DNA of 64,000 nt from Winslowiella toletana. Lineage in GTDB: Bacteria; Pseudomonadota; Gammaproteobacteria; Enterobacterales; Enterobacteriaceae. The translations under genes and the position numbers were made by a program. Shown piece by piece: positions 54,148 to 64,000 of this stretch. A model generated the notes under the pieces. The model saw nothing but the letters and a program-made list of their open reading frames with translations, was not told the origin of the DNA and ran no database searches. How positions within the stretch are numbered: position 1 is the stretch's first letter; every line of letters begins with the position of its first letter. The stretch lies in contig NZ_CP134152.1 of assembly GCF_032164335.1 (NCBI RefSeq), positions 248,001-312,000 of the forward strand, in the 5' to 3' direction.

Positions 54148-54177
54148 AACGCCTGGTTACTAAACCGGGCGTTTTTT
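54148..54177 (+). terminator. Attenuating terminator between livK and livH
   Basis: Stem 54148-54158 with 54163-54173 (one G-U pair), followed by a T run of six. It sits 42 bases after livK and 41 before livH, so it would lower permease expression relative to the binding protein. Confidence 0.85.
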
Positions 54178-54217
54178 GTACCTTCCGGCAACGGGCGGAT
54201 GAGTAAGGTAATAAGGT

Positions 54218-55144
54218 ATGTCCGAGCAGTTTCTCTATTTTCTGCAGCAAATGTTCAACGGCGTGACGTTGGGCAGCACCTATGCGCTGATCGCCATTGG
54301 TTACACCATGGTGTACGGCATTATTGGCATGATCAACTTTGCCCACGGCGAAGTGTATATGATCGGTAGCTATGTCTCTTTTATCGTGATTGCTGCCCTG
54401 ATGATGATGGGCATTGACGTTGGCTGGATGCTGATTGCCGGTGGCTTCATCATGGCGATTGTGATTGCCAGCGCCTACGGCTGGAGTATCGAACGTGTGG
54501 CCTACCGCCCGGTGCGATCCTCCAAGCGTTTGATCGCGCTGATCTCCGCCATCGGGATGTCGATCTTCCTGCAAAACTACGTCAGCCTGACGCAAGGCTC
54601 GCGTGATCTCGCGCTGCCGAGCCTGGTAACCGGGCAGTGGACGCTGGGTGAAAGCAATGGTTTTGCCGCGACCATCTCCACCATGCAGATCGTTATCTGG
54701 TCGGTGACATTCCTCGCGATGCTGGCGCTGACGCTGTTTATCCGCTATTCCCGCATGGGGCGCGCCTGCCGTGCCTGTGCTGAAGATCTGAAAATGGCCA
54801 GCCTGCTGGGCATTAATACCGACCGTGTTATCTCGCTGACCTTTGTTATTGGTGCGGCGATGGCGGCGGTGGCTGGCGTATTGCTGGGCCAGTTCTACGG
54901 CGTGATTAACCCTTACATCGGTTTTATGGCCGGGATGAAAGCCTTTACCGCCGCGGTTCTTGGCGGCATCGGCAGCATTCCTGGTGCGATGATCGGCGGC
55001 CTGATCCTGGGCATTGCTGAAGCGCTGACCTCCGCTTATCTCAGCACGGAATATAAAGATGTGGTCTCCTTCGCGCTACTGATCGTGGTATTGCTGGTAA
55101 TGCCTACCGGAATCCTTGGGCGTCCGGAGGTAGAAAAAGTATGA
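54218..55144 (+). CDS. livH: LivH, branched-chain amino-acid ABC permease
   Basis: Inner-membrane permease subunit of 308 residues as in E. coli. Eight or so helices are visible, with the family pattern [18 protein letters not shown] near residue 28, [19 protein letters not shown] near 186 (coupling helix for the ATPases) and [17 protein letters not shown] near 245. It overlaps livM by four bases (ATGA), giving tight translational coupling. Confidence 0.96.
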   Translation: MSEQFLYFLQQMFNGVTLGSTYALIAIGYTMVYGIIGMINFAHGEVYMIGSYVSFIVIAALMMMGIDVGWMLIAGGFIMAIVIASAYGWSIERVAYRPVRSSKRLIALISAIGMSIFLQNYVSLTQGSRDLALPSLVTGQWTLGESNGFAATISTMQIVIWSVTFLAMLALTLFIRYSRMGRACRACAEDLKMASLLGINTDRVISLTFVIGAAMAAVAGVLLGQFYGVINPYIGFMAGMKAFTAAVLGGIGSIPGAMIGGLILGIAEALTSAYLSTEYKDVVSFALLIVVLLVMPTGILGRPEVEKV

Positions 55145-56415
55145 AACAGCTTAATCTGATTAACGCCATCGTGTCGGCGTTAATGCTGCTGATTCTGGCC
55201 TCTTTCTTTATGGGGATGCGTCTGAACCTCGACGGCACGCAGCTGGTGGTGAATAACGCCGGTAGCGTGCGCTGGAACTGGATCGCCGTCGGCTGTGCGG
55301 TGGTATTTTTCTTCCAGTTATTGCGGCCGATGTTCCAGAGCGGGCTGAAAAAGATCTCCGGCCCGTCGTTTGTGTTACCGAGCTTTGATGGCTCCACGAC
55401 CCGGCAGAAACTGCTGGTGGTGGCGCTGATAATCGCGGCGGTAGTCTGGCCGTTTGTCGTTTCACGCGGCACGGTGGATATCGCTACCCTGACGCTAATC
55501 TACGTAATGCTGGGTCTCGGTCTAAACGTGGTGGTGGGTTTGTCCGGCCTGCTGGTGCTTGGCTACGGCGGTTTCTACGCGATTGGCGCCTATACGTTTG
55601 CGTTGCTGAATCAATACTACGGTCTGGGTTTCTGGCAATGCCTGCCGCTGGCGGGGCTGGTTTCGGCGATGTTTGGCCTGCTGCTGGGCTTTCCGGTCTT
55701 GCGTTTGCGCGGCGACTACCTGGCGATTGTCACCCTCGGCTTCGGCGAAATCGTGCGTATTCTGCTGCTGAATAACACCGAAATCACCGGTGGGCCGAAT
55801 GGCATCAGTCAGATTCCGAAACCGACCTTCTTTGGCCTTGAGTTTAACCGCAGCGTGCGTGACGGTGGCTGGGATACTTTCCATAATTTCTTTGGTCTGA
55901 AATACGATCCGAGCGACCGCATTATTTTCCTCTATCTGGTGGCAATACTGCTGGTAGTGCTGACGCTGTTTATTATTAATCGCTTACTGCGTATGCCGCT
56001 GGGTCGCGCATGGGAAGCGCTGCGTGAAGATGAAATTGCCTGCCGCTCGCTGGGCTTAAGCCCGCGTCGTATCAAGCTGACCGCTTTCACTATCAGTGCG
56101 GCCTTTGCCGGTTTTGCCGGTACGCTGTTTGCCGCGCGCCAGGGGTTTGTCAGCCCGGAATCCTTTACCTTTGCCGAGTCGGCGTTTGTGCTGGCGATTG
56201 TGGTATTGGGCGGTATGGGTTCGCAGTTTGCGGTGATCCTTGCGGCAATTCTGCTGGTCGTTTCACGCGAGTTGATGCGTGATCTGAATGAATACAGCAT
56301 GTTAGTGCTGGGTGGCTTGATGGTGCTGATGATGATCTGGCGTCCGCAAGGATTATTGCCGATGCAGCGCCCGCAGTTGAAGTTAAAGCGTGACGGGAAA
56401 GGAGAGCAGGCATGA
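55141..56415 (+). CDS. livM: LivM, branched-chain amino-acid ABC permease
   Basis: Second permease subunit, 424 residues (E. coli 425). It has an extra N-terminal region of about 100 residues with two helices, typical of enteric LivM. The conserved core [27 protein letters not shown] is spread over about residues 124-150, and the EAA-like coupling segment [22 protein letters not shown] over about 290-311. It overlaps livG by four bases. Confidence 0.96.
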   Translation: MKQLNLINAIVSALMLLILASFFMGMRLNLDGTQLVVNNAGSVRWNWIAVGCAVVFFFQLLRPMFQSGLKKISGPSFVLPSFDGSTTRQKLLVVALIIAAVVWPFVVSRGTVDIATLTLIYVMLGLGLNVVVGLSGLLVLGYGGFYAIGAYTFALLNQYYGLGFWQCLPLAGLVSAMFGLLLGFPVLRLRGDYLAIVTLGFGEIVRILLLNNTEITGGPNGISQIPKPTFFGLEFNRSVRDGGWDTFHNFFGLKYDPSDRIIFLYLVAILLVVLTLFIINRLLRMPLGRAWEALREDEIACRSLGLSPRRIKLTAFTISAAFAGFAGTLFAARQGFVSPESFTFAESAFVLAIVVLGGMGSQFAVILAAILLVVSRELMRDLNEYSMLVLGGLMVLMMIWRPQGLLPMQRPQLKLKRDGKGEQA

Positions 56416-57179
56416 GCCAGCCTTTGTTAGCAGTAGATGGCCTGATGATGCGCTTTGGCGGCCTGCTGGCGGTCAACAATGTAAAGCTTGAGCTGCACCC
56501 GCAAGAGATTGTTTCGCTGATTGGCCCGAACGGTGCCGGTAAAACCACGGTGTTTAACTGCCTGACCGGTTTTTATCGTCCGACCGGCGGCACCATCAAG
56601 CTGCGCGATCAGCATCTTGAAGGATTGCCGGGGCAGAAAATTGCCCGCATGGGCATCGTGCGGACTTTCCAGCACGTTCGCTTGTTCCGTGAAATGACGG
56701 TGATTGAGAATCTGCTGGTGGCTCAGCATCAGCACCTGAAAAGCGGCGTCTTTGCCGGCTTGCTGAAAACACCGGCCTTTCGTCACAGCGAAAGTGAAGC
56801 GCTGGATCGCGCCGCCAACTGGCTGGAACGAGTGGGATTACTGGAAATGGCGAACCGCCAGGCGGGGAATCTGGCTTACGGCCAGCAGCGTCGGCTGGAA
56901 ATTGCCCGCTGCATGGTGACACGCCCTGAGATCCTGATGCTGGATGAACCGGCGGCGGGGCTGAATCCGCGTGAAACTCATGAGCTGGATGAGCTGATTG
57001 CCGAACTGCGTGGTCAGCATCAGGTCTCGATTCTGTTAATTGAACACGATATGAAGCTGGTGATGGGAATTTCCGACCGTATTTACGTAGTGAATCAGGG
57101 AACGCCGCTGGCGAATGGCAAACCGGAAGAGATCCGCAATAACCCGGATGTTATCCGCGCATATTTAGGTGAGGCGTAA
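56412..57179 (+). CDS. livG: LivG, ABC ATPase
   Basis: ATP-binding subunit of 255 residues, as in E. coli. Walker A is [12 protein letters not shown], the signature [13 protein letters not shown], and Walker [13 protein letters not shown]. The end [25 protein letters not shown] is split by conserved residues and matches the LivG form. It precedes livF by a single base. Confidence 0.97.
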   Translation: MSQPLLAVDGLMMRFGGLLAVNNVKLELHPQEIVSLIGPNGAGKTTVFNCLTGFYRPTGGTIKLRDQHLEGLPGQKIARMGIVRTFQHVRLFREMTVIENLLVAQHQHLKSGVFAGLLKTPAFRHSESEALDRAANWLERVGLLEMANRQAGNLAYGQQRRLEIARCMVTRPEILMLDEPAAGLNPRETHELDELIAELRGQHQVSILLIEHDMKLVMGISDRIYVVNQGTPLANGKPEEIRNNPDVIRAYLGEA

Positions 57180-57180
57180 A

Positions 57181-57894
57181 ATGGCGAACCCGATCTTAAC
57201 ACTTGATAACGTCAGTGCGCATTACGGCAAAATTCAGGCGCTGCACGGGGTCAGTCTGCATATTAATCAGGGGGAAATTGTTACCCTGATCGGTGCCAAT
57301 GGCGCGGGCAAGACTACGCTGCTTGGCACGCTGTGCGGCGAACCGCGCGCCACGCAGGGTTCGATCACCTTTGACGGTAAAACCATTACCGACTGGCAAA
57401 CCGCGCGCATTATGCGTGAAGCCATTGCGATTGTGCCGGAAGGCCGTCGGGTGTTTTCCCGTATGACGGTGGATGAGAATCTGGCGATGGGCGGATTTTT
57501 TGCTGAGCGGCAGCAATATCAGCAGCGCATTCAACGGGTTTACGAACTGTTTCCACGCTTACTCGAGCGCCGTGTGCAGCGGGCAGGCACTATGTCCGGT
57601 GGCGAACAGCAGATGCTGGCGATAGGCCGTGCGTTGATGAGCCAGCCGCGTTTACTGCTGCTGGATGAGCCGTCGCTGGGTCTGGCGCCGATTATCATTC
57701 AGCAGATTTTCGATACCATTGAGCAGCTGCGTAGGGAAGGGATGACCATCTTCCTGGTCGAACAAAACGCCAATCAGGCGCTGAAGCTGGCCGACCGTGG
57801 CTACGTGCTGGAAAACGGCCATGTGGTACTGGAAGACAGTGGCGAAGCGCTATTGGCTAACGAAGCGGTACGCAGCGCCTATCTCGGCGGATAA
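57181..57894 (+). CDS. livF: LivF, ABC ATPase
   Basis: Second ATP-binding subunit of 237 residues, as in E. coli. Walker A is GANGAGKTTLLGTLCG, the signature MSGGEQQMLAIGRAL, and Walker B LLLLDEPSLGLAP. The end NEAVRSAYLGG is typical. The start at 57181 lies one base after the livG stop; an in-frame ATG four codons earlier lies within livG and is not needed. Confidence 0.96.
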   Translation: MANPILTLDNVSAHYGKIQALHGVSLHINQGEIVTLIGANGAGKTTLLGTLCGEPRATQGSITFDGKTITDWQTARIMREAIAIVPEGRRVFSRMTVDENLAMGGFFAERQQYQQRIQRVYELFPRLLERRVQRAGTMSGGEQQMLAIGRALMSQPRLLLLDEPSLGLAPIIIQQIFDTIEQLRREGMTIFLVEQNANQALKLADRGYVLENGHVVLEDSGEALLANEAVRSAYLGG

Positions 57895-57942
57895 CCGCGG
57901 CGTTCTCATCCCCAGCGCCACGGATTAGCACATTGCATCCCC

Positions 57943-57976
57943 TCTGAACGGGAGTCGAAAATGGCTCCCGTTCAGA
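57943..57976 (+). terminator. Terminator after livF
   Basis: Perfect 12-bp stem TCTGAACGGGAG / CTCCCGTTCAGA (57943-57954, 57965-57976) with a 10-base loop. A T run comes only about 13 bases later, so it is likely but not ideal as an intrinsic terminator. Confidence 0.65.
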
Positions 57977-58003
57977 AATTACAGGCTATTTTTTCTGGTT
58001 ATT

Positions 58004-58054
58004 CCGTCACTCTCCCGTCACATTTCCGTCACAACACGGTTATCTCACTGTCAT
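58004..58054 (+). promoter_or_regulatory. Pho-box array upstream of ugpB
   Basis: Heptamers repeat at an exact 11-bp period: CCGTCAC at 58004, 58015 and 58026, a weaker CGGTTAT at 58037, and CTGTCAT at 58048. The pattern of 7-bp units with 4-bp spacers is the PhoB binding site. Several dimers of PhoB could bind in tandem, giving phosphate-starvation control of ugp. Confidence 0.82.
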
Positions 58055-58129
58055 TTTTCCATGTCATGTTACTTCCCGAACATAAGATGCGTGAAATCGC
58101 GCGTAACAATCATGTTATGGGAAACTGAT

Positions 58130-59449
58130 ATGCCATCCTTCACATTTCGTCGTACCGCACTGAGCATCGTGCTGGGTTTCGCTTTCACCGGCAACGCGCT
58201 GGCCGCAACCGAAATCCCATTCTGGCACTCCATGGAAGGCGAGTTAGGGAAAGAGGTTGATTCACTGGCTCAGCGCTTCAACCAGGCGCACCCTGATTAT
58301 AAAATTGTTCCGGTTTACAAAGGCAACTACGAACAGAGTCTTGCCGCCGGCATTGCTGCGGTACGCACTGGCCGCGCACCGGCTATTTTGCAGGTGTATG
58401 AAGTCGGCACGGCCACCATGATGTCGTCAAAAGCCATCAAGCCAGTGAACGAAGTGTTTAAAGATGCAGGCATCAGTTTCGATGAGTCACAGTTTGTGCC
58501 AACGGTAGCCGGTTACTATACCGATGCTAAAAGCGGCAAACTGCTTTCCCAGCCGTTTAACAGCTCTACCCCGGTGCTGTATTACAACAAAGACGCCTTT
58601 AAGAAAGCCGGGCTGGACCCGGAGCAGCCACCGAAAACCTGGCAGGATCTGGCCGCTTACAGCGCCAAACTGCGTGAAGCAGGGATGAAATGTGGTTATG
58701 CCAGCGGCTGGCAGGGCTGGATTCAGATCGAAAACTTCAGCGCCTGGCACGCACTGCCGGTCGCGACACAGAACAACGGCTTTAGCGGCACCGATGCGGT
58801 GCTGGAATTTAACAAGCCGGTGCAGGTGCGCCATATCCAGCTACTGGAGGATATGAATAAGAAGGGAACCTTCACCTACTTTGGCCGCAAGGATGAGTCG
58901 ACCGAGAAGTTCTATAACGGTGACTGTGCGATTACTACCGCCTCTTCCGGTTCACTGGCCGATATTCGCCACTACGCCAAATTTAACTATGGCGTCGGCA
59001 TGATGCCTTACGATGCGACAGTCCCTGACGCACCACAGAACGCCATTATTGGCGGAGCCAGCCTGTGGGTAATGAACGGCAAAGATGCGGACACTTACAA
59101 AGGCGTCGCGGAATTTATGCAGTTCCTCGCCCAGCCGGAAATTGCTGCGGAATGGCATCAGAAAACCGGCTATCTGCCAATTACCACCGCAGCCTATGAG
59201 CTGACGCGTAAGCAGGGCTTCTACGATAAAAACCCAGGGGCAGATATCGCCACGCGCCAGATGCTGAATAAGCCACCGTTGCCGTTCACCAAAGGGATGC
59301 GTCTGGGCAATATGCCGCAGATTCGTACCATTGTTGATGAAGAGCTGGAAGGCGTCTGGACCGGTAAAAAAACGCCGCAGGCAGCACTGGATACCGCCGT
59401 TCAGCGTGGCAACCTGTTGCTGCGTCGCTTTGAGCAGCAGACCAAATAA
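58130..59449 (+). CDS. ugpB: UgpB, glycerol-3-phosphate/glycerophosphodiester binding protein
   Basis: Periplasmic binding protein of 439 residues (E. coli 438). A signal peptide of about 23 residues ends NALA before [15 protein letters not shown]. Conserved blocks include [15 protein letters not shown] near residue 61, [17 protein letters not shown] near 138 and [15 protein letters not shown] near 188, which line the ligand site. The start is the ATG at 58130, directly at the signal peptide; the frame is open to 58061 but that would bury the export signal. It is first gene of the pho-type ugp operon. Confidence 0.95.
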   Translation: MPSFTFRRTALSIVLGFAFTGNALAATEIPFWHSMEGELGKEVDSLAQRFNQAHPDYKIVPVYKGNYEQSLAAGIAAVRTGRAPAILQVYEVGTATMMSSKAIKPVNEVFKDAGISFDESQFVPTVAGYYTDAKSGKLLSQPFNSSTPVLYYNKDAFKKAGLDPEQPPKTWQDLAAYSAKLREAGMKCGYASGWQGWIQIENFSAWHALPVATQNNGFSGTDAVLEFNKPVQVRHIQLLEDMNKKGTFTYFGRKDESTEKFYNGDCAITTASSGSLADIRHYAKFNYGVGMMPYDATVPDAPQNAIIGGASLWVMNGKDADTYKGVAEFMQFLAQPEIAAEWHQKTGYLPITTAAYELTRKQGFYDKNPGADIATRQMLNKPPLPFTKGMRLGNMPQIRTIVDEELEGVWTGKKTPQAALDTAVQRGNLLLRRFEQQTK

Positions 59450-59455
59450 CCTTAG

Positions 59456-59475
59456 GGGCGGCGTCCTCGCCGCCC
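59456..59475. repeat. GGGGCGGC-type hairpin repeat, copy 4
   Basis: Stem GGGCGGCG / CGCCGCCC (59456-59463, 59468-59475) with loop TCCT, in the 55-bp gap between ugpB and ugpA. Without a T run it may stabilise ugpB mRNA against 3' decay. Confidence 0.55.
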
Positions 59476-59504
59476 GAAATCCTTTCTGATCCCCGAGCTA
59501 AACT

Positions 59505-60392
59505 ATGTCCTCAGTTCGCCCCGGTTTTCGCACCAACTGGCTACCCTATCTGTTGGTACTGCCACAGCTGCTGATCACCGCCATCTTCTTTATCTGGCCT
59601 GCCGGAGAAGCGCTGTGGTATTCAGTGCAAAACGTCGATCCGTTCGGCATGTCCAGCCAGTTTGTCGGGCTGGAAAACTTTAGCCGACTGTTTGACGATG
59701 AATATTATCTGGCCTCGTTCTGGACCACGCTGATTTTCAGCGGGCTGGTGACCGGTTTTGGCCTGCTGATATCGCTATTTTTCGCTGCGCTGGTGGATTA
59801 TGTGCTGCGAATGAAGGGCTTCTACCAGACGCTAATGCTGCTGCCATATGCGGTGGCCCCCGCGATTGCCGCCGTACTGTGGATGTTTCTGTTTAACCCT
59901 GGTCTTGGGCTGATAACCCACTTTCTCGGCCTGCTGGGTTACAACTGGAACCATGCGCAGAACAGCGGCCAGGCGATGTTCCTGGTGGTGCTGGCCTCGG
60001 TCTGGCAGCAGATTAGCTATAACTTTCTGTTCTTCTTCGCCGCGCTACAATCGATTCCGCGCTCGCTGATTGAAGCGGCGGCGATTGATGGTGCTGGCCC
60101 GGTGCGCCGCTTCTTTTACCTGTCGTTGCCGCTGATCGCCCCGGTGAGTTTCTTCCTGCTGGTGGTCAATCTGGTTTACGCCTTCTTTGATACTTTCCCG
60201 ATCATTGATGCCGCGACCGGCGGTGGGCCGATGCAGTCGACCACTACCCTGATCTATAAAATTTATCGCGAAGGTTTTGCCGGGCTTGACCTCTCTTCCT
60301 CGGCCGCTCAGTCCGTAGTGCTGATGCTGTTAGTGATTTGCCTGACGGTGATTCAGTTCCGCTATGTCGAACGTAAGGTGCGCTACCAATGA
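59505..60392 (+). CDS. ugpA: UgpA, glycerol-3-phosphate ABC permease
   Basis: Inner-membrane permease of 295 residues, as in E. coli. Six helices are visible; the EAA coupling loop is [20 protein letters not shown] near residue 185. The C terminus [10 protein letters not shown] is conserved. It overlaps ugpE by four bases. Confidence 0.95.
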   Translation: MSSVRPGFRTNWLPYLLVLPQLLITAIFFIWPAGEALWYSVQNVDPFGMSSQFVGLENFSRLFDDEYYLASFWTTLIFSGLVTGFGLLISLFFAALVDYVLRMKGFYQTLMLLPYAVAPAIAAVLWMFLFNPGLGLITHFLGLLGYNWNHAQNSGQAMFLVVLASVWQQISYNFLFFFAALQSIPRSLIEAAAIDGAGPVRRFFYLSLPLIAPVSFFLLVVNLVYAFFDTFPIIDAATGGGPMQSTTTLIYKIYREGFAGLDLSSSAAQSVVLMLLVICLTVIQFRYVERKVRYQ

Positions 60393-61234
60393 TTGAAAAT
60401 CGACGCGGGCTGACGATTTTCAGCCATATCATGCTGGTTTTCGGCATTCTGACCATTCTGTTTCCGCTGTATGTGGCGTTTGTCACCGCCACGCTGGATA
60501 ACGTGCAGGTTTATCAGGTGCCGATGACGCTGATTCCCGGCACCCATTTATGGGAAAACATCCGCACGATCTGGCAGGACGGCGTCAGCAGTAACAGTGC
60601 GCCCATCGGCATCCTGTTGCTGAACAGCACCATTATGGCGCTGGGGATTACCGTCGGAAAAATCAGCGTCTCGATGCTCTCAGCCTTTGCGTTGGTGTGG
60701 TTTCGCTTTCCGCTGCGTAATCTCTGTTTCTGGCTGATTTTTATCACTCTGATGCTGCCGGTTGAAGTGCGCATTTTCCCGACGGTGGAAGTGATCGCCA
60801 ATCTGCATCTGCTGGACAGTTACACCGGCCTGACGTTACCGCTGATGGCTTCCGCCACGGCGACCTTCCTGTTCCGCCAGTTCTTTATGTCGTTACCGGA
60901 CGAACTGATTGAGGCAGCGCGAATTGATGGTGCCAGCCCGATGCGCTTCTTCTGGGACATTGTGCTGCCGCTGTCGAAAACCAATCTTGCGGCGCTGTTT
61001 GTCATCACCTTTATTTACGGCTGGAATCAGTATCTCTGGCCGATTCTGATCACCAGTGACAGCAGCATGGGCACGGCGGTAGCCGGCATCAGAACCATGA
61101 TTTCCAGTGGGGACGGATCGACGCAGTGGAATCTGGTAATGGCAGCAATGTTAATGACGTTAATTCCACCGGTGGTGGTGGTAATGGTAATGCAGCGCGC
61201 CTTTGTGCGTGGTCTGGTTGAGAGTGAGAAATAG
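60389..61234 (+). CDS. ugpE: UgpE, glycerol-3-phosphate ABC permease
   Basis: Second permease subunit of 281 residues, as in E. coli. Six helices are visible, with the EAA loop [20 protein letters not shown] near residue 170. The sequence [14 protein letters not shown] near 211 is typical of sugar-type permeases of this class. It is separated from ugpC by three bases. Confidence 0.95.
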   Translation: MIENRRGLTIFSHIMLVFGILTILFPLYVAFVTATLDNVQVYQVPMTLIPGTHLWENIRTIWQDGVSSNSAPIGILLLNSTIMALGITVGKISVSMLSAFALVWFRFPLRNLCFWLIFITLMLPVEVRIFPTVEVIANLHLLDSYTGLTLPLMASATATFLFRQFFMSLPDELIEAARIDGASPMRFFWDIVLPLSKTNLAALFVITFIYGWNQYLWPILITSDSSMGTAVAGIRTMISSGDGSTQWNLVMAAMLMTLIPPVVVVMVMQRAFVRGLVESEK

Positions 61235-61237
61235 CAG

Positions 61238-62311
61238 ATGGCAGGCGTAAAACTTCAGGCGGTGACAAAATCTTACGATGGCAAAAATGCGGTGATCAAA
61301 CCGCTGGATGTCACGGTAAACGACGGCGAATTTATGGTGATGGTCGGGCCATCCGGCTGCGGTAAATCGACGTTACTGCGCATGGTTGCCGGGCTGGAGC
61401 GCGTAAGCTCCGGCGATATTTATATTGATACCCAGCGCGTCACCGATTTGGAGCCGAAAGATCGCGGCATTGCGATGGTATTTCAGAACTACGCGCTTTA
61501 TCCGCATATGACGGTGGAAGAGAATATTGCCTGGGGCCTGAAAATTCGTGGGATGGGCAAAGAGCAGATTCGCCTGCGGGTACTGGAAGCGGCGCGCAGC
61601 CTCGAACTGGATGCGCTGTTGCAACGTCGCCCGCGTGAACTTTCCGGCGGCCAGCGCCAGCGTGTGGCAATGGGGCGTGCGATTGTACGCGAACCGGCAG
61701 TGTTCTTGTTTGATGAACCGCTGTCTAACCTCGATGCACGGCTGCGCGTGCAGATGCGCCTCGAATTGCAACAGCTGCACCGTCGCCTGAATACCACCAG
61801 TTTATATGTCACGCACGATCAGGTGGAAGCGATGACGCTGGCGCAGCGGGTGATGGTGATGAATAAGGGCGTGCTTGAGCAGCTTGGCACCCCGGTTGAA
61901 GTCTATGAGCGGCCGGCAACGCGTTTTGTCGCCAGCTTTATTGGTGCGCCATCAATGAACCTGCTGGAAGGCGCCATCAGTAGAGAAGGCACGCGTTTTG
62001 AACTGTCGCCGGGTTTTGCTTTGCCGCTGACCAGTAGCCGACCTAAATGGGCTAACCGATCCTTGACGCTGGGCGTGCGCCCGGAGCATATTCAGCTGTC
62101 GACGCCAGAAGATGGTGGAATTCCACTGGTGGTTGAGACGCTGGAGATGCTGGGAGCCGACAACCTGGCGCACGGTAAATGGGGCGGCAACAATGTCGTC
62201 GTACGGTTGTCACATACTGAACGACCGGCGATGGGAGAGACCCTGTGGCTGCATCTGCCGGCTAACGCGCTACACTTTTTCGATTCGACTACGGGAATGC
62301 GTCTGGAATGA
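61238..62311 (+). CDS. ugpC: UgpC, glycerol-3-phosphate ABC ATPase
   Basis: ATP-binding subunit of 357 residues (E. coli 356), MalK-like. Walker A is [13 protein letters not shown], the signature [14 protein letters not shown], and Walker [14 protein letters not shown] regulatory OB-type domain follows residue 240 ([10 protein letters not shown]). In E. coli it interacts with internal phosphate control. It overlaps ugpQ by four bases. Confidence 0.96.
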   Translation: MAGVKLQAVTKSYDGKNAVIKPLDVTVNDGEFMVMVGPSGCGKSTLLRMVAGLERVSSGDIYIDTQRVTDLEPKDRGIAMVFQNYALYPHMTVEENIAWGLKIRGMGKEQIRLRVLEAARSLELDALLQRRPRELSGGQRQRVAMGRAIVREPAVFLFDEPLSNLDARLRVQMRLELQQLHRRLNTTSLYVTHDQVEAMTLAQRVMVMNKGVLEQLGTPVEVYERPATRFVASFIGAPSMNLLEGAISREGTRFELSPGFALPLTSSRPKWANRSLTLGVRPEHIQLSTPEDGGIPLVVETLEMLGADNLAHGKWGGNNVVVRLSHTERPAMGETLWLHLPANALHFFDSTTGMRLE

Positions 62312-63051
62312 TAACTACAGCATGGCCTTATCCGACGATCGTTGCCCATCGTGGCGGCGGCAAGCTGGCACCGGAAAATACCCTGGCAGCGATTGATGTC
62401 GGTGCGAAATATGGCCATACCATGATTGAATTTGATGCCAAACTGTCGGGCGATCGGCAGATTTTCCTGCTGCATGACGACACGCTGGACCGCACCAGTA
62501 ACGGTTGGGGCGTTGCTGGCGAGCTGCCGTGGGAAAAGTTACAGCAGCTGGATGCCGGCAGCTGGTTCAGCAGCCAGTTTCAGCATGAAGCGCTGCCGCT
62601 GCTGAGTGAAGTGGCGCAGCGCTGTCAGCAGCATGGCATGATGGCGAATATCGAGATCAAACCGACGCGCGGCACCGAACGCGAAACCGGTCAGGCCGTG
62701 GCGCTGGCGGCACGCGAACTGTGGCAAGGGCAAACCGCGCCATTGCTGTCGTCATTCTCGTATCAGGCGCTGGAAGCAGCGATGCAGGCGGCCCCTGAGC
62801 TGCCACGCGGTTTATTGCTGGATGACTGGGAGGAGAACTGGCAGCAGATGACTACCGCACTGGCCTGCACCTCGATTCATCTGAATTATAAATTACTTAA
62901 CCCGGAGCGCACTGCGGCGCTGAAAGCCGCCGGATTGCGTATTCTGGTGTATACCGTGAATCAGCCGCAACGCGCACGCGAGCTGCTGAGCTGGGGTGTC
63001 GATGCCATCTGTACCGATCGCATCGACACCATCGGGCCGCACTTCGTTTAA
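62308..63051 (+). CDS. ugpQ: UgpQ, cytoplasmic glycerophosphodiester phosphodiesterase
   Basis: Enzyme of 247 residues (E. coli 247) that splits imported glycerophosphodiesters into glycerol-3-phosphate and an alcohol. The active-site landmarks are [14 protein letters not shown] near residue 12 and [22 protein letters not shown] near 39, with metal-binding Glu/Asp and His. MANIEIKP lies near 111 and TVNQP near 210. No signal peptide is present. It ends the ugp operon and overlaps yhhA by four bases, tail to tail. Confidence 0.95.
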   Translation: MITTAWPYPTIVAHRGGGKLAPENTLAAIDVGAKYGHTMIEFDAKLSGDRQIFLLHDDTLDRTSNGWGVAGELPWEKLQQLDAGSWFSSQFQHEALPLLSEVAQRCQQHGMMANIEIKPTRGTERETGQAVALAARELWQGQTAPLLSSFSYQALEAAMQAAPELPRGLLLDDWEENWQQMTTALACTSIHLNYKLLNPERTAALKAAGLRILVYTVNQPQRARELLSWGVDAICTDRIDTIGPHFV

Positions 63052-63338
63052 GGCGTCTGCTTAGTATTATTGCCCGGCTGCGACTGAATCACACGCTGCT
63101 GGGCACTGTTGCGCTGCTCCTGCATTTTACGCTGGGTATCCTGAGTCTGACGCTGTTGATCCAGTCTCAGCTTCTGCTGTTGCTGCTGTTGCTGGCTTTG
63201 CATCTGCTGCTGCATCCGCTGTTGACTCGGGTTATAACCCGGCTGGGCAGGATTGTTATTGTTGCTGTTGTTATTCAACATGTTTGCCATTCCGCTCAGC
63301 GGTACCAGCGCGGCAAAAATTATTAACCATTTTTTCAT
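63048..63338 (-). CDS. yhhA: YhhA, DUF2756 glutamine-rich exported protein
   Basis: Small protein of 96 residues with a signal peptide of about 18 residues (ends GMA). The mature part is very rich in Gln and Asn, with [11 protein letters not shown] followed by a Gln run near residues 42-54 and a helical Gln/Arg segment. E. coli YhhA (about 146 residues) lies at the same place between ugpQ and ggt. Function is unknown. This form is shorter than remembered for E. coli. Confidence 0.78.
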   Translation of the reverse strand: MKKWLIIFAALVPLSGMANMLNNNSNNNNPAQPGYNPSQQRMQQQMQSQQQQQQQKLRLDQQRQTQDTQRKMQEQRNSAQQRVIQSQPGNNTKQTP

Positions 63339-63483
63339 CTTTTATCCTTCCTCTTTCAGGCTGGCGACGGATGCTGTGTGCCTTGCCGGTCAGGCAGAAA
63401 TCCGCCAAAACCTGTTGTCGCCTGTTACAAGTCTAACGCACCCCGCAGATTCTGAATTCAGGAGTGATCCGAATTTGACTTTG

Positions 63484-63534
63484 CATTGGTGTTTTTGCTT
63501 ATCTGGTATTCACTTACCAGATGTAAAACCAATG
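63484..63534. promoter_or_regulatory. Nested inverted repeats in the ggt leader
   Basis: Outer arms CATTGGT / ACCAATG (63484-63490, 63528-63534) enclose inner arms ATCTGGT / ACCAGAT (63501-63507, 63516-63522). The right half also forms a direct repeat, ACCAGATGTAAA then ACCAATGTAAA. It ends 27 bases before the ggt start codon and could be a leader hairpin or tandem operator. Confidence 0.55.
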
Positions 63535-63561
63535 TAAACAATCATAAAAAGGTGTGGCAGG

Positions 63562-64000
63562 ATGATCAAACCCGGCAATATGCGACGCGTTTCCTGGTCG
63601 CTGATGGTATGTTTTTGTTTCTGGCAGGGTGCTGGTGCGGCGCAGCCCGCTCCTCCGGTCTCTTACGGTGTTGATGCAGACACCTTTCATCCGGTAAAAG
63701 AACGCCACGGGATGGTGTCCTCAGTTGATGCGATAGCCACCCAGGTTGGCGTCGATATTCTGAAGCAGGGCGGCAATGCGGTCGACGCAGCGGTCGCGGT
63801 CGGTTTTGCGCTGGCGGTCACGCATCCGCAGGCCGGTAATATCGGCGGCGGCGGTTTTATGCTGCTGCGCACCGCTTCGGGCCGCACCACCTCGATTGAT
63901 TTCCGTGAAATGGCACCGGTAAAAGCCAGCCGCGATATGTTCCTTGATGCGCAGGGCAATGCCGACAGCAAATTATCACTCACTTCACACCTCGCTTCCG
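63562..64000 (+). CDS. ggt: Ggt, gamma-glutamyltranspeptidase (3' end outside window)
   Basis: Periplasmic enzyme that hydrolyses glutathione and other gamma-glutamyl compounds or transfers the glutamyl group. The first 146 residues are present and the frame is open to the right edge. A signal peptide (MIKPGNMRRVSWSLM, then a hydrophobic stretch) ends near GAAQ. The mature chain begins with PAPPVSYGVDADTFHPV. GMVSSVDAIATQVGVDIL, GGNAVDAAVAVGFALAVTHP and NIGGGGFMLLR are family blocks, and the Arg in IDFREMAP binds the glutamyl carboxylate. The nucleophile Thr of the small subunit lies beyond the window. Confidence 0.95.
   Translation, partial: MIKPGNMRRVSWSLMVCFCFWQGAGAAQPAPPVSYGVDADTFHPVKERHGMVSSVDAIATQVGVDILKQGGNAVDAAVAVGFALAVTHPQAGNIGGGGFMLLRTASGRTTSIDFREMAPVKASRDMFLDAQGNADSKLSLTSHLAS

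Noticed and set aside
53804-54595. 263-residue minus-strand open frame across livK and livH
   Set aside because: It is antisense to two certain genes, crosses a terminator and shows no known motif.

Overview
The window is chromosomal DNA of a gamma-proteobacterium of the order Enterobacterales. From position 26569 to the right end the gene order is that of the Escherichia coli ggt-ugp-liv-rpoH-ftsXEY-zntA-dcrB-yhhST region, read in the opposite direction. The products are close in length and motif to their E. coli counterparts. The accessory genes between these blocks (an inositol cluster, a second polyol/sugar-acid cluster, an Ecp pilus operon, no nik genes beside yhhT) point to an environmental or plant-associated member, most likely Erwiniaceae such as Pantoea or Erwinia. 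That family-level guess is inference. No mobile element, CRISPR array, tRNA or rRNA gene was recognised.

Layout: 1-7762 holds stress and transport genes: a 5'-truncated SmvA-like efflux pump, an NfsA-like nitroreductase, the choline transporter BetT, a TetR regulator divergent from a second drug efflux pump with a likely operator between them, and the aldehyde reductase Ahr. 7961-12180 is a small carbohydrate module: a hydroxypyruvate-isomerase-like protein, a Gfo/Idh/MocA dehydrogenase, an IolE-like TIM-barrel protein and a LacI-family regulator. 12738-20377 is a complete E. coli common pilus (Ecp/Mat) operon, ecpRABCDE, with an EAL-domain c-di-GMP phosphodiesterase gene appended. An attenuator sits behind the major pilin gene. 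20419-26572 holds proP, a CSS-motif redox-type EAL phosphodiesterase, a small cupin, uxuA and a GntR-type regulator.

26569-29014 holds yhhT and yhhS. 29042-41141 is a myo-inositol catabolic cluster inserted between yhhS and dcrB: iolI-like(-), iolAB(+), iolR(-), iolC-DUF2090 fusion(-), iolDGHE(+). It encodes the route from inositol through 2-keto-inositol to malonate semialdehyde, but no inositol transporter. A short motif, RTGAAAT, recurs in its promoter gaps.

41187-64000 is the conserved backbone: dcrB, yhhQ, tusA, zntA with a ZntR-type promoter, yhhN, yhhM, yhhL, rsmD, ftsYEX, rpoH with sigma-E and DnaA signals, panM, livKHMGF (livJ is missing), ugpBAECQ behind a periodic Pho-box array, yhhA and the start of ggt. 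The backbone genes serve cell division and membrane targeting, heat shock, zinc export, branched-chain amino-acid uptake, phosphate-starvation scavenging and glutathione breakdown.

All functional calls rest on reading translated sequence and remembered family features. No database search was run.
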